From assembly GCF_003688915.1 (NCBI RefSeq), contig NZ_REFU01000002.1, positions 434,001 through 498,000 on the forward strand: a stretch of 64,000 nt of DNA. Reading direction: 5' to 3'. Positions within the stretch are counted from its first letter, which is position 1, and every line of letters starts with the position of its first letter. Of the stretch, positions 34,396 through 42,331 are shown one piece after another. A model generated the notes under the pieces. That model was not told the origin of the DNA. It worked only from the letters and a program-made list of their open reading frames with translations, and searched no databases. Origin of the DNA: Rhodococcus sp. SBT000017. Lineage in GTDB: Bacteria > Actinomycetota > Actinomycetes > Mycobacteriales > Mycobacteriaceae. The translations under genes were made by a program, and so were the position numbers.

Positions 34396-34719
34396 CTAAG
34401 ATTGTGTTCGCAGACTGCCGTTGTGCAGCACGGTCACCAGCAGACTCGGAAGGCCGTTGACCGACAAGAGAACCGCCACCACGATCCCCATCGCCAGCCA
34501 CGGCTCGGTCAGCCAGAAATAGTTGCCGAGCTGTAGCGCACCGAAAATACTCAGTAACCATCCCGCGGTCTGGGCACGTCGGGCGCGTCGGGCAGGTCTG
34601 ACCGGATACGAACCGTTCACAGTGGGCAACGTACGGCCGAAGTTCTCACGAGCTGCAATTCGAGCGGCCACGATGTGGAACAGAACAGCGAACGTGAGGG
34701 CACATACTGCAAGCGACAT
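34396..34719 (-). CDS. Small membrane protein, function unknown
   Basis: 107 residues from ATG 34719, with AAGGGAG 8 nt upstream. Three hydrophobic segments: AVCALTFAVLFHIVAAR, TAGWLLSIFGALQLGNYFWL and AMGIVVAVLLSVNGLPSLLV, with a basic loop PVRPARRARRAQ between the first two. No family recognised. An upstream extension to 34938 has poor coding character. Confidence 0.68.
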   Translation of the reverse strand: MSLAVCALTFAVLFHIVAARIAARENFGRTLPTVNGSYPVRPARRARRAQTAGWLLSIFGALQLGNYFWLTEPWLAMGIVVAVLLSVNGLPSLLVTVLHNGSLRTQS

Positions 34720-34921
34720 GTGTCCGTCTCCCTTCCGATTCCCGTCAGCGCAGTCTCGCAGGCCGAGCAGCAGTACGCCAGGGGCCAGGTGCAGACTTCG
34801 GCCGTCTTGCCGGGGGCCTCGGCGGAGGCCTGCCGAGCCGAAGCGTAGAAGAGTGCAGGCTTCTCCAGAGCTGCTCGAATTCGATGTTGCGGTGCAGTGC
34901 CGACGCTGCCACGCTGTCGAT

Positions 34922-35689
34922 GTGCGGATCGCTCTCATCGCCGATATTCACGGCAACATTGCGGCGCTCGACGCCGTCCTCGACGACCTCGAACGCCATC
35001 GCGTCGACTCTGTGGTCAATCTCGGCGATCTATTGTCCGGCGGCCTACATCCGCGGCGAACTGCGGATCGACTGATGGCGTTGGACTTCCCCACTATCGC
35101 CGGAAATCACGATCGCTATCTGCTCGAGCAACATCCCGATTCCATGGGTAGTTGGGATCGGCATGCCCATGATCGACTCGACGACAGGCATCGACAGTGG
35201 CTGGGCTCGCTGCCGTTCTCACTCGAGCTGGATGGCGGAATCCTCGCAGTGCACGGAACACCCACCGATGATCAGCAATACTTCCTGCACTCGGTGGACG
35301 CCAACGGCTCTCGCGAGGCAACCGATGCCGAAATTCTCGACCGAGCAGCAGGTTTCACCGACAAAGCTGTCATTGCCTGCGGCCACACCCACTTGCAGCG
35401 ACAGTGGACTCTCCCCAGCGGCACACTCGTGGTCAATCCGGGGAGCGTCGGCGCGCCCGCGTACGACGACGATCAGCCCTACCCGCACGTCATGGAATCC
35501 GGGTCTCCGCATGCGCGGTACGCGGTACTCGACGACCACGATCGAGACAGTTGGACGGTCTCGTTCGAGCTGGTCGAGTACGACCACGTCGGTGCCGCCG
35601 CCGACGCCCGCGCGCACGGGATGAACGACATCGCCGACGCCCTTCTCACCGGTTACGTCGGCCCTGGGCCACACTTCCCGTCAGACTGA
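34922..35689 (+). CDS. Metallophosphoesterase (YfcE/MJ0936 type)
   Basis: 255 residues from GTG 34922. All calcineurin-like motifs are present: ADIHGN, NLGDLLSGG, AGNHDRY, LAVHGTP and CGHTHLQ, and the family end VNPGSVGAP. It should be a dinuclear-metal phosphodiesterase or phosphatase of unknown substrate. The longer frame from 34523 overlaps the membrane protein and is not coding. 4 bp before the next gene, likely an operon. Confidence 0.9.
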   Translation: MRIALIADIHGNIAALDAVLDDLERHRVDSVVNLGDLLSGGLHPRRTADRLMALDFPTIAGNHDRYLLEQHPDSMGSWDRHAHDRLDDRHRQWLGSLPFSLELDGGILAVHGTPTDDQQYFLHSVDANGSREATDAEILDRAAGFTDKAVIACGHTHLQRQWTLPSGTLVVNPGSVGAPAYDDDQPYPHVMESGSPHARYAVLDDHDRDSWTVSFELVEYDHVGAAADARAHGMNDIADALLTGYVGPGPHFPSD

Positions 35690-35693
35690 TCGC

Positions 35694-36866
35694 GTGAAGA
35701 TCACCGATGCCCAGCGCCGACACCGGCTCGTCGCGCAGCACTTCGCCCGCGCGTCGACCACCGAAGCTGTGGTGTCGTCACTGCTCGCATTGCATGCCAC
35801 CGACCCGGCGACGGTGTACCTCTCGGTGTTGGCACGTGCTCGATCGCTGGGACTGTCCGATATTCGTGATGCGATGTACGAACGCAGGAGCCTGGTCCGT
35901 CTGATGGCGATGCGGCGCACCATGTTCGTCGTAGCACACGGCGACGTCCCGATGATTCATGCTGCCGCGAGTCTCGGGGTTGCGCGCGCCATGCGAGCGC
36001 GGTTGGTCAAACAAGTCTCGACGCTGCCCACCGAACCGGTGATCTCCGACGTCGAATCCTGGCTCGCTGCAACCGAAGCCGAAACAGAATCGGCGTTGCG
36101 ATCGATGGGGACCGCGACCGGAGCCGAGCTCTCCGCCGCCGTGCCCGGTCTCAAGACTGCGCTGCTGCCGACTACCGACAAGGTGTACGACGTCAAGCGG
36201 TACGTCACCTCGGAGGTACTGGTGATGATGGCCGCCGAGGGCAGATTGGTGCGCGTCGAACCGCGGGGCGCGTGGACATCTCGGCGGCATGCGTGGGCAC
36301 CGATCGATCACTGGTGGCCGGACGGGATTGCCGTCTTGGACGAGACCGAGGCCAGGGCCGACTTGGCTCGACGCTGGCTCGAGGTGTTCGGACCTGCGAC
36401 TCTCGACGACCTGCAGTGGTGGACGGGCTGGAACAAGACGCAGACTCGCGGAGCAGTCTCGGGCCTGGACACAGTGGCGGTCGAATTGGCCCAGGGCGAT
36501 GGAATCATGTTGTCCGGCACTACGTTCGACAAACCTGCCGGCACGAGCATTATGCTGCTGCCTGCACTCGATCCCACGCCGATGGGATGGAAGCACCGCG
36601 CCTGGTACCTGGGTGAGCACAAGGCTCCGCTGTTCGACACCTTCGGCAACATCGGCCCAACCATCTGGTCCGGAGGCCGCATCGTCGGAGGTTGGGCGGT
36701 GACCGGTTCCGGAGAAGTGGTGACCGAATTCCTGGAGGATGTCGGCTCGACGGTGTCGAAAGTCGTTGCAGCCGAGGCCGAACGGTTCACCACTTTGCTC
36801 GACGGCACCCCGGTGGTCCCGTCCTTCCCGACGCCGTTGGAGAAGAAGTTGCGGGGGAAGAAGTAG
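35694..36866 (+). CDS. Winged-helix DNA-binding domain protein (HTH_42/AlkZ-like)
   Basis: 390 residues from GTG 35694. The family start LVAQHFARASTTEAVVSSLLALHATDP and the QWWTGWNKTQTRGAV segment fit HTH_42 (formerly DUF1006), whose characterised members such as AlkZ/YcaQ are DNA glycosylases that unhook interstrand crosslinks. The catalytic QxD/QxQ loop could not be placed with certainty. Four bp after the metallophosphoesterase. It ends 7 bp before the direct repeat at 36874. Confidence 0.8.
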   Translation: MKITDAQRRHRLVAQHFARASTTEAVVSSLLALHATDPATVYLSVLARARSLGLSDIRDAMYERRSLVRLMAMRRTMFVVAHGDVPMIHAAASLGVARAMRARLVKQVSTLPTEPVISDVESWLAATEAETESALRSMGTATGAELSAAVPGLKTALLPTTDKVYDVKRYVTSEVLVMMAAEGRLVRVEPRGAWTSRRHAWAPIDHWWPDGIAVLDETEARADLARRWLEVFGPATLDDLQWWTGWNKTQTRGAVSGLDTVAVELAQGDGIMLSGTTFDKPAGTSIMLLPALDPTPMGWKHRAWYLGEHKAPLFDTFGNIGPTIWSGGRIVGGWAVTGSGEVVTEFLEDVGSTVSKVVAAEAERFTTLLDGTPVVPSFPTPLEKKLRGKK

Positions 36867-36873
36867 CCGACAT

Positions 36874-37125
36874 TTGCCTACGAATTGTTCATCTGCCCAC
36901 CGTCACAGGTGGATATCTGAACAATCTGTGGGCAAACGGTGGCGTCAGAACCGGTAGCGACCCTCGGCCCAGGCTCGTTCGGCCGGAGGTGTCACCTCGT
37001 CGACAGGTTCACCGTCGCGGAAGTACTGGGTGTGCAGGATCCGGCCTGCGTCGACGGCGTCCTGCCAGGCCTGAGTCGGGCCTTCACCGAACCAGAGCCA
37101 CGGGGTGATGTCGTCCATGACGACC
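36874..37125. repeat. Direct repeat, left copy (252 bp)
   Basis: Repeated at 39766-40017 with a constant offset of 2892 and no gaps, about 26 mismatches (around 90% identity). It spans the 3' part of the methyltransferase gene plus 71 bp downstream. Confidence 0.9.
36885..36924 (-). terminator. Hairpin downstream of the methyltransferase gene
   Basis: TTGTTCA (36885-36891) pairs with TGAACAA (36918-36924), and an inner CCACC/GGTGG stem has a 6-nt loop. A second pair, TGCCCAC with GTGGGCA just beyond, would interlock with it. Kept in the right repeat copy at 39777-39816. Confidence 0.55.
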
Positions 37126-37562
37126 ACCGACTCGGCGGTAGCGAGCGCGCGCAGATCGTCGAGGTCTGCGCGGGCACCCTCCGCCGAGTGGTCCCCGTCG
37201 ATGAAAATGACGTCGAACCGCATGTTCGGATGCTCCTTCGCATAGGCCGCGATGGTGGTGTGCGAATCACCCTGGATCAGGGTGTGTCGGCCCGGAAAGT
37301 GTTCGTCGATATGGGCTTTCGCGGCGTCGCTGTAGGCATAGGCGGCCAGGTCGAAGGACACGACCGTCGTATAGGGCGATGCATCGAGGAACGCCCAGCT
37401 CGAGAAGCCGGCGTTGAAGCCGACCTCACAGATCAGCTTCGTACTCGGCCGTGCCGCGAGCGAGGACAAATATACTTGCTCTGCCTCATCGGCTCCACGC
37501 TCGAAAGGTTCTCCAGCAGTGGCTGTCTGGTTTACCAACGCTTCGAGTTCTTGCAGACCCAT
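36945..37562 (-). CDS. Class I SAM-dependent methyltransferase (Methyltransf_24 type)
   Basis: 205 residues. Motif I is CEVGFNAGFSSWAFL, followed by VVSFDLAAYAYSD, then VIFIDGDHSAEGARADLDDL and VVMDDITPWLW, the pattern of O-methyltransferases such as CmcI or the macrocin type. The substrate is unknown. Its 3' third is duplicated as a remnant at 39846-40016. The tail AERAWAEGRYRF is intact here. It runs toward the winged-helix gene. Confidence 0.87.
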   Translation of the reverse strand: MGLQELEALVNQTATAGEPFERGADEAEQVYLSSLAARPSTKLICEVGFNAGFSSWAFLDASPYTTVVSFDLAAYAYSDAAKAHIDEHFPGRHTLIQGDSHTTIAAYAKEHPNMRFDVIFIDGDHSAEGARADLDDLRALATAESVVVMDDITPWLWFGEGPTQAWQDAVDAGRILHTQYFRDGEPVDEVTPPAERAWAEGRYRF

Positions 37563-37638
37563 CTACGTTCTCCTATCGTCTGATTCGGAGCGTAGCCAAC
37601 TTCGATTCCCCGGGCTGACAACGGCCCGGGCTGTGGCG

Positions 37639-38031
37639 TCAGCCAGGCGCATCGACGGTCAAGCCGTGCGCCTTTGCGGCCGCCGCCAGCCTGAGGTCAT
37701 AGGCGACGAACGCCGTGAGACCGTCTCGAACCGACAGTGCGCTGGCCAGATGGATCGCATCGAGGGTGCGCAGCATCGGGTCACCGACATCGGCGGCCAG
37801 GTCGGTTGCACTCGAATCGATGGGGACCAGATTCATCTGCGCTACAACTGCCCGAGCAGTGGGCACAGAGCCTGGTGCGTATCGACGCGTTGCGCGCACA
37901 ACTTCGATTTTGGCCAGTTCGCTACTGACCCAAGGCACTCCCGCTCGCTCTGTCAGCCAGGTCTCCAGGACGTCGCTTTCGGCCTCGTCGAAGATGAGCT
38001 TGAGCACAGCCGACGAATCGAGGTAGATCAC
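37639..38031 (-). CDS. vapC: PIN-domain toxin VapC
   Basis: 130 residues with the acidic residues of the PIN RNase site: D5 (MIYLDSSA), E43 (ELAKIEVVRA), D91 (LRTLDAIHLASA) and D112 (YDLRLA). VapC toxins cleave specific RNAs, often tRNA, when released from VapB. It overlaps vapB by 4 bp and lies inside the segment bracketed by the 252-bp repeat. Confidence 0.93.
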   Translation of the reverse strand: MIYLDSSAVLKLIFDEAESDVLETWLTERAGVPWVSSELAKIEVVRATRRYAPGSVPTARAVVAQMNLVPIDSSATDLAADVGDPMLRTLDAIHLASALSVRDGLTAFVAYDLRLAAAAKAHGLTVDAPG

Positions 38032-38291
38032 CGATCGTCACGGATCTCGTCGAGCATCGATTCTGTGGATACTTCTGCGCGCACTCGTTCGGGAAACCGA
38101 ACCGGAAGAGTTGCGGCCGTCAATCGCCCTTCGGCAACGAGGCGATCGACAGCGTTGCGACCAGGTTCGGGTGGCACGAGCAGCGCCACGAGCTTGCCAC
38201 GATCGGTGACCTCGACAGTTTCGCCGGCCTTCACCCGCGCCAGGTAGCGGCTGGCGTGTTGCCGTAACTCCCTGATGCCGATTCGCTCCAT
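38028..38291 (-). CDS. vapB: Antitoxin VapB (Phd/YefM type)
   Basis: 87 residues from ATG 38291 (an upstream in-frame ATG at 38312 lies inside the operator and was rejected). The Phd-like N-terminal DNA-binding part is IGIRELRQHASRYLARVKAG with VEVTDRGKLVALL; the C-terminal RFPERVRAEVSTESMLDEI should wrap the toxin. It neutralises VapC and represses the operon through the 38300-38320 palindrome. Confidence 0.92.
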   Translation of the reverse strand: MERIGIRELRQHASRYLARVKAGETVEVTDRGKLVALLVPPEPGRNAVDRLVAEGRLTAATLPVRFPERVRAEVSTESMLDEIRDDR

Positions 38292-38297
38292 CGCACC

Positions 38298-38320
38298 AAA
38301 GTAGCACTTCATGTGCTACT
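38298..38320 (-). promoter_or_regulatory. vapBC promoter and autoregulatory operator
   Basis: Perfect 8-bp inverted repeat AGTAGCAC-N5-GTGCTACT (38300-38320). Its promoter-proximal arm overlaps a -10 box TACTTT (38303-38298) that lies 6 nt before the vapB ATG. Binding of VapBC here would block RNA polymerase. Confidence 0.75.
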
Positions 38321-38647
38321 GCGCGCGAGGATCCGCGTTCCGCCAATTGCAGGTGAGGTTTCTGCAGCGAGCCGTCTGACGGCCGCCTGTCCGGTCTTCC
38401 GGACTCCGGCTCTCCCTTTGCGATTCGACGTTCGGAAACTGTCCTCGACCGACAAACGAGGGTTGCACGTGATCAGCGATGTGCTTTACTGACCGCGTGA
38501 TGACCCGTGCGCAGTTCTGGTGGCCGCTCTAACAGCGGCTTGAAAATTGTGCATTCGGCCGCCTGTCGTGCGGCCTGGCAACTCCCTTCGCGGGATCTCA
38601 CACGGGTTTCACGTTCAGGCGGCTGCCTACCGAGGAGGCCGACCACC
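38321..38647 (+). promoter_or_regulatory. Gene-free stretch upstream of the second methyltransferase
   Basis: 327 bp, no convincing gene. A possible promoter TTGCAC (38463-38468), 17 nt, TTACTG (38486-38491) points to the methyltransferase. A short GCAGCGAGCCGTC string and an AT-rich patch at 38540-38560 have no assigned role. Confidence 0.35.
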
Positions 38648-39415
38648 TTGTATGACGAAAACGAACTCAACCGATCCGCTCCGAGACTGGGCGAGATACT
38701 CGTGAGCTCTCGATCGCTCGCGGAGTACCGAGCAATGTTCTCACTCACCGAGGATGACCTGAACAGTCGAATCCTTGATTGCCCGGGCGGTGCAGCATCT
38801 TTCACCGGCGAAGTGAACGGACTCGGCGGCAAAGCCACAGCGTGCGACAGCGCATATTTCGATACCACCCCTGCCGACCTCGCCGCTATCGCGATCAACG
38901 AGGCGGAGCGAGGCAACGCCTTCGTTCACACCCACCGTCACAATTACACATGGACATACTTCGCCGACCCGGATCACCACGAACGGATCCGAGAAGATGC
39001 GGCAGGCCGGTTCGCAACGGATATCAACGATCACCCAGAGCAGTACGTTCCGGGCAGGCTCCCTTCACTGCCGTTCGGCGATGACAGCTTCGACCTCGTG
39101 CTCAGTTCCCATCTGTTGTTCAGCTACTCCGATGTTCTCGATCACCAGTTCCACATCGACTCCATCACCGAACTGGCCCGCGTCAGCCGCGGTGAGGTGC
39201 GCATCTTCCCTCTGGTCGCCGTCGGCGAGCCAACACCGTATCCGCATCTCGGCGAACTACTCGAGAATCTCGCCGATCGCGGGATCGACTGTCGGATCGT
39301 GAAGGTGGACTACGAGTTTCAGCGGAGTGCAGATGAGATGCTGGTCTGCAGTCGGGGGCCGACCCGGTCAGTCGATCGAAGTGAGAACGCCCCAGAGGAA
39401 CGGATCCATCGGTGA
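38648..39415 (+). CDS. Class I SAM-dependent methyltransferase
   Basis: 255 residues from TTG 38648, selected because GAGGAGG stands 9 nt upstream. Motif I is ILDCPGGAASFTGEVNGLGG, unusually ending in AxSF; motif IV is SFDLVLSSHLLFSYSD, with LPFGDDSFD before it. Substrate unknown. Overlaps the broken acetyltransferase gene by 4 bp (GTGA), so the pair was probably an operon. Inside the repeat-bracketed segment; base composition is less extreme than in the flanks. Confidence 0.82.
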   Translation: MYDENELNRSAPRLGEILVSSRSLAEYRAMFSLTEDDLNSRILDCPGGAASFTGEVNGLGGKATACDSAYFDTTPADLAAIAINEAERGNAFVHTHRHNYTWTYFADPDHHERIREDAAGRFATDINDHPEQYVPGRLPSLPFGDDSFDLVLSSHLLFSYSDVLDHQFHIDSITELARVSRGEVRIFPLVAVGEPTPYPHLGELLENLADRGIDCRIVKVDYEFQRSADEMLVCSRGPTRSVDRSENAPEERIHR

Positions 39416-39713
39416 GCGCCTCTTTCGACTACCGGGTCAATTTTTCCGTCGACGACGCCGAGCTGTCGCAGCTCCATCAGAGAGCATTCGGCGGAGGGTA
39501 CGAACTCACTCCCTGGCGGGCCCGATTGGACACGCACAGTAAATCTTGGGTGGGCGCGGCATCGGAAGAGGCCTCGTAGCACGCATCGTCGCGGATCTAC
39601 GAGGGTCAGGGATCAAGTGGGTACACGTGGACTACGAACCTCACCTCCGCGAGTTCTACTCTGCCGGATGTGGATTCAGAGAGACCACCGCGGGGCTGCT
39701 CCGGCTCGAATAA
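39412..39713 (+). pseudogene. GNAT acetyltransferase pseudogene with an internal deletion
   Basis: The GTG at 39412 opens a GNAT-like N-terminus (FDYRVNFSVDDAELSQLHQR) that stops at TAG 39577 after 55 codons. In another frame the C-terminal half reads GIGRGLVARIVADLRGSGI, WVHVDYEPHLREFYSAGCGF and ends at TAA 39711. The acetyl-CoA loop begins directly after SKSWVGA, so some 25-30 residues and the frame have been lost. Coupled to the methyltransferase by a 4-bp overlap. Confidence 0.8.
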
Positions 39714-39765
39714 GGCGGTCCCGAGGTCGGAGGTCTTCGCACTCCGCAGCTGCAATCCGAGGTTC

Positions 39766-40017
39766 TTGCCTACGAATTATTCATCTGCCCACCATCACAG
39801 GTGGACATCTGAACAATCTGTGGGCAAACGGTGGCGTCAGAAGGGCTAGCGGCCCTCGGCCCCCGCGTGGGCAGCCGGAGATGTCACCTCGTTGACAGGT
39901 TCACCGTCGCGGAAGTACTGCGTGTGCAGAATCCGGCCTGCGTCGACGGCTTCCTGCCATGCCTCGGTGGGGCCTTCACCGAACCAGAGCCACGGGGTGT
40001 TGTCGTCCATGATCACC
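39766..40017. repeat. Direct repeat, right copy (252 bp)
   Basis: Pairs with 36874-37125. Its right edge is 8 bp from the stop codon of the RelE-like toxin. Confidence 0.9.
39846..40016 (-). pseudogene. Methyltransferase remnant (C-terminal third)
   Basis: The minus strand reads MDDNTPWLWFGEGPTEAWQE, then AVDAGRILHTQYFRDGEPVN, matching the C-terminus of the gene at 36945-37562. The tyrosine TAC near the end has become TAG (39848-39846). The N-terminal two thirds are absent; the relBE-like genes begin instead. Confidence 0.85.
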
Positions 40018-40024
40018 GGTGAAG

Positions 40025-40288
40025 CTACCGATAGACGTCCCGACGATGAGCAATTGCGATCACTCGCACGACAATTCGATCTTCATAGATTTGGTAGACG
40101 ACACGGAACTCACCGCGCCGAGCCGAAAACTTACCTTCCAGTCGATCTCGAAGCGGCTTCCCGACTCGGTACGGATTCTCCGCCAGCGGACCACGAATGA
40201 ATTCCCAGCAGGCGACGGCGATTGATTCGGGTAACTGGTCGGTGAGCGCCTTACGAGCCGCGGCGGTCAGCTCGATCGCATAGCTCAC
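40025..40288 (-). CDS. RelE/ParE superfamily toxin
   Basis: 87 residues. LTAAARKALTDQLPESIAVA at the start and PLRDRLEGKFSARRGEFRVVYQI then VIAIAHRRDVYR at the end are typical of RelE-type mRNA interferases. The basic residues of the RRGEFRVVY strand and the C-terminal HRRDVYR are where catalysis is expected. Overlaps the antitoxin by 4 bp. Confidence 0.92.
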   Translation of the reverse strand: MSYAIELTAAARKALTDQLPESIAVACWEFIRGPLAENPYRVGKPLRDRLEGKFSARRGEFRVVYQIYEDRIVVRVIAIAHRRDVYR

Positions 40289-40569
40289 TTCGGAAGCCGA
40301 CCACGCTCACGCATCTCGGCAGTGACGTCGTCGAGGGAGTAGACCTCGCCTCGATCCTCCGCCGCCTCGGCGTCCCTGATTTCTGCCATCAACGACTGAT
40401 CACCGAGGATTTCGAGCGTCTCCATGATCGAGTCGTAGTCGTCCGCGCTGAGCATGACCACCGCACGACGACCCTGCCGGGTGACTTCGATCCGCTGATG
40501 AGTACGGACAGCCTCGTCGACGAGTTTCGACAAGTTTGCTCGAACTTCGGCAAGCGGCAGGGTCGTCAT
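40285..40569 (-). CDS. Phd/YefM family antitoxin (RelB-like)
   Basis: 94 residues from ATG 40569. N-terminal MTTLPLAEVRANLSKLVDEA and VTRQGRRAVVMLSADDYDSI are the Phd/YefM fold; the acidic tail (RDAEAAEDRGEVYSLDDV) should bind the toxin. The ATG lies 7 nt after a -10 TAGAAT (40582-40577), so it is leaderless; the AGAATTCT palindrome over that box may be an operator. The frame upstream to 40743 is not coding. Confidence 0.92.
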   Translation of the reverse strand: MTTLPLAEVRANLSKLVDEAVRTHQRIEVTRQGRRAVVMLSADDYDSIMETLEILGDQSLMAEIRDAEAAEDRGEVYSLDDVTAEMRERGRLPK

Positions 40570-40576
40570 GTACAGA

Positions 40577-40582
40577 ATTCTA
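40577..40582 (-). promoter_or_regulatory. -10 box TAGAAT, leaderless promoter of the relBE-like pair
   Basis: TANNNT with 7 nt to the ATG at 40569; overlapped by AGAATTCT (40574-40581), a possible autoregulatory site. Confidence 0.5.
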
Positions 40583-40670
40583 GCGCGAATGACCGTGGAC
40601 ACCCCGGTCCTGCTGGGGCTTCCGTCTGAGCCTCGTTGTCTCGCCGGGGCCCGCGGTCGACCGAAAGCGC

Positions 40671-41024
40671 TCAGTCGACCACCGAACGGACGATCTCGGC
40701 GATTCGCTGCGCCGTTTCCTCGTCCACGGTCTCGAAAAACCACGCCGCCGGCATCAACTGCCCGTCCGCGCCACCGGCAGCGCGGAAGGCTGCCTTCTCG
40801 GTGATTGCCAGATTCAATCGATCGTCGTTGCGCAGTGTCACAAGCGCCGGCGTGCTCGCCGACTTCGCGTAGGCGGGCATTCCGTACCAGATCCGCGGCT
40901 TCAATGTGGGGGCCGCGGACACGATGATGTCGTGCACACGCTGCATGACCGAACGCCGCGGTTCGTCCATCTTCGAGATCTTTTCGATCACCTGAGTCAG
41001 GTTCTTCTCGTCCTTCGACGACAT
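40671..41024 (-). CDS. DUF1801 family protein (YdhG/YdeI-like)
   Basis: 117 residues from ATG 41024, with AAGGA 6 nt upstream. The domain is recognisable from PTLKPRIWYGMPAYAKS and ALVTLRNDDRLNLAIT. This small fold resembles a DUF1801/frataxin-type scaffold and has no proven function. The upstream frame to 41219 is noncoding. Confidence 0.85.
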   Translation of the reverse strand: MSSKDEKNLTQVIEKISKMDEPRRSVMQRVHDIIVSAAPTLKPRIWYGMPAYAKSASTPALVTLRNDDRLNLAITEKAAFRAAGGADGQLMPAAWFFETVDEETAQRIAEIVRSVVD

Positions 41025-41239
41025 GTCATGTCCTTTCGTCAACCGATGTCGGGCATCGGCGGAATGAAGATGGCGCATTCCTGCGCCGCACCCCATCCGG
41101 ACATGTCCTGAGCTGGTCAGGCCTCTCCTCGATGATTCACGTGGTTGCCACGTGGAAGCGCAGTCGGTGGCGAAAACCACCGCGGTAAGAATATCTGATA
41201 CTCGGTGGTACTGCGCCACCGATTCTGCGGATTCGTCGA

Positions 41240-42319
41240 CTAGACGTTGAAGCGGAACTCCACCACATCGCCGTCGGACATGATGTATTCCTTGCCCTCG
41301 ATGCGCACTTTGCCTGCAGCCTTGGCCGAGGCCATGGAACCCGCGGCGATGAGGTCGTCGAAGGAGACGATTTCGGCCTTGATGAACCCGCGCTCGAAGT
41401 CGGTGTGAATGACGCCCGCCGCCTGGGGTGCGGTGTCACCTCGATGAATTGTCCACGCGCGGGCCTCTTTCGGGCCAGCGGTGAGGTAGGTCTGCAGGCC
41501 GAGAGTGTGGAAGCCGGCGCGGGCGAGAGCGTCCAGGCCGGGCTCGGTCTGTCCGACCGATTCGAGCAGTTCCGCTGCCGACTCCTTGTCGAGTTCGAGC
41601 AGTTCCGACTCGATCTTCGCGTCGAGGAACACGGCATCGGCGGGCGCGACGAGGCGCGCGAGTTCACCGATCTTCGCGTCGTCGGTGAGCACCGACTCGT
41701 CGGCGTTGAAGACGTAGAGGAACGGCTTGGTGGTGAGCAGCTGGAATTCACCGAGCAGCTCGAAGTCCAGCTTCGCCTTGGCCGAGAACAGCGTCTTGCC
41801 GTCGTTCAGTACAGCCTGCGCTGCCAGCGCTGCGTCGAGTGCAGGCTTGCGATCCTTCTTGATCCGCACCTCTTTCTCGAGGCGCGGGATGGCCTTCTCG
41901 AGGGTCTGCAGATCGGCGATCGCGAGTTCGGTTTCGATGACCTCGATGTCTGCGGTCGGGTCGACGCGACCGTCGACGTGCACCACGTCGTCGTCGGCGA
42001 AGACACGAACGACCTGGCAGATGGCGTCGGCCTCACGAATGTTGGCGAGGAACTTGTTGCCCAGCCCTGCGCCCTCGGACGCGCCTTTGACGATGCCGGC
42101 GATGTCGACGAACGACACCAGCGCGGGCACGAGCTTCTCCGAACCGAACACCTCGGCCAGCTTCTCGAGCCGGGGATCCGGCAGCGCGACCACACCGACG
42201 TTGGGCTCGATGGTGGCGAACGGATAGTTCGCGGCCAGCACATCGTTGTTGGTCAGTGCATTGAAGAGGGTGGACTTGCCGACGTTGGGCAGTCCGACGA
42301 TTCCGAGGGTGAGGCTCAC
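41240..42319 (-). CDS. ychF: Redox-regulated P-loop ATPase YchF (OLA1)
   Basis: 359 residues. OBG-family P-loop GLPNVGKSTLFNALT, DIAGIVKGASEGAGLGNKFL, a noncanonical NADE in FLYVFNADES that explains preference for ATP, and the C-terminal TGS domain with FIKAEIVSFDDLI and VEFRFNV. It binds ribosomes and affects oxidative stress responses. Rv1112 is the mycobacterial counterpart, with a VapBC pair as neighbour there too (from memory). Confidence 0.96.
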   Translation of the reverse strand: MSLTLGIVGLPNVGKSTLFNALTNNDVLAANYPFATIEPNVGVVALPDPRLEKLAEVFGSEKLVPALVSFVDIAGIVKGASEGAGLGNKFLANIREADAICQVVRVFADDDVVHVDGRVDPTADIEVIETELAIADLQTLEKAIPRLEKEVRIKKDRKPALDAALAAQAVLNDGKTLFSAKAKLDFELLGEFQLLTTKPFLYVFNADESVLTDDAKIGELARLVAPADAVFLDAKIESELLELDKESAAELLESVGQTEPGLDALARAGFHTLGLQTYLTAGPKEARAWTIHRGDTAPQAAGVIHTDFERGFIKAEIVSFDDLIAAGSMASAKAAGKVRIEGKEYIMSDGDVVEFRFNV

Positions 42320-42331
42320 GGTCTATGGAGT

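Noticed and set aside
36874..37125. Insertion sequence end or transposon remnant
   Set aside because: The repeat spans methyltransferase coding sequence, has no terminal inverted repeats, and no transposase is nearby.
38312..38314. Upstream ATG as start of vapB
   Set aside because: It lies inside the operator palindrome and upstream of the expected transcription start.
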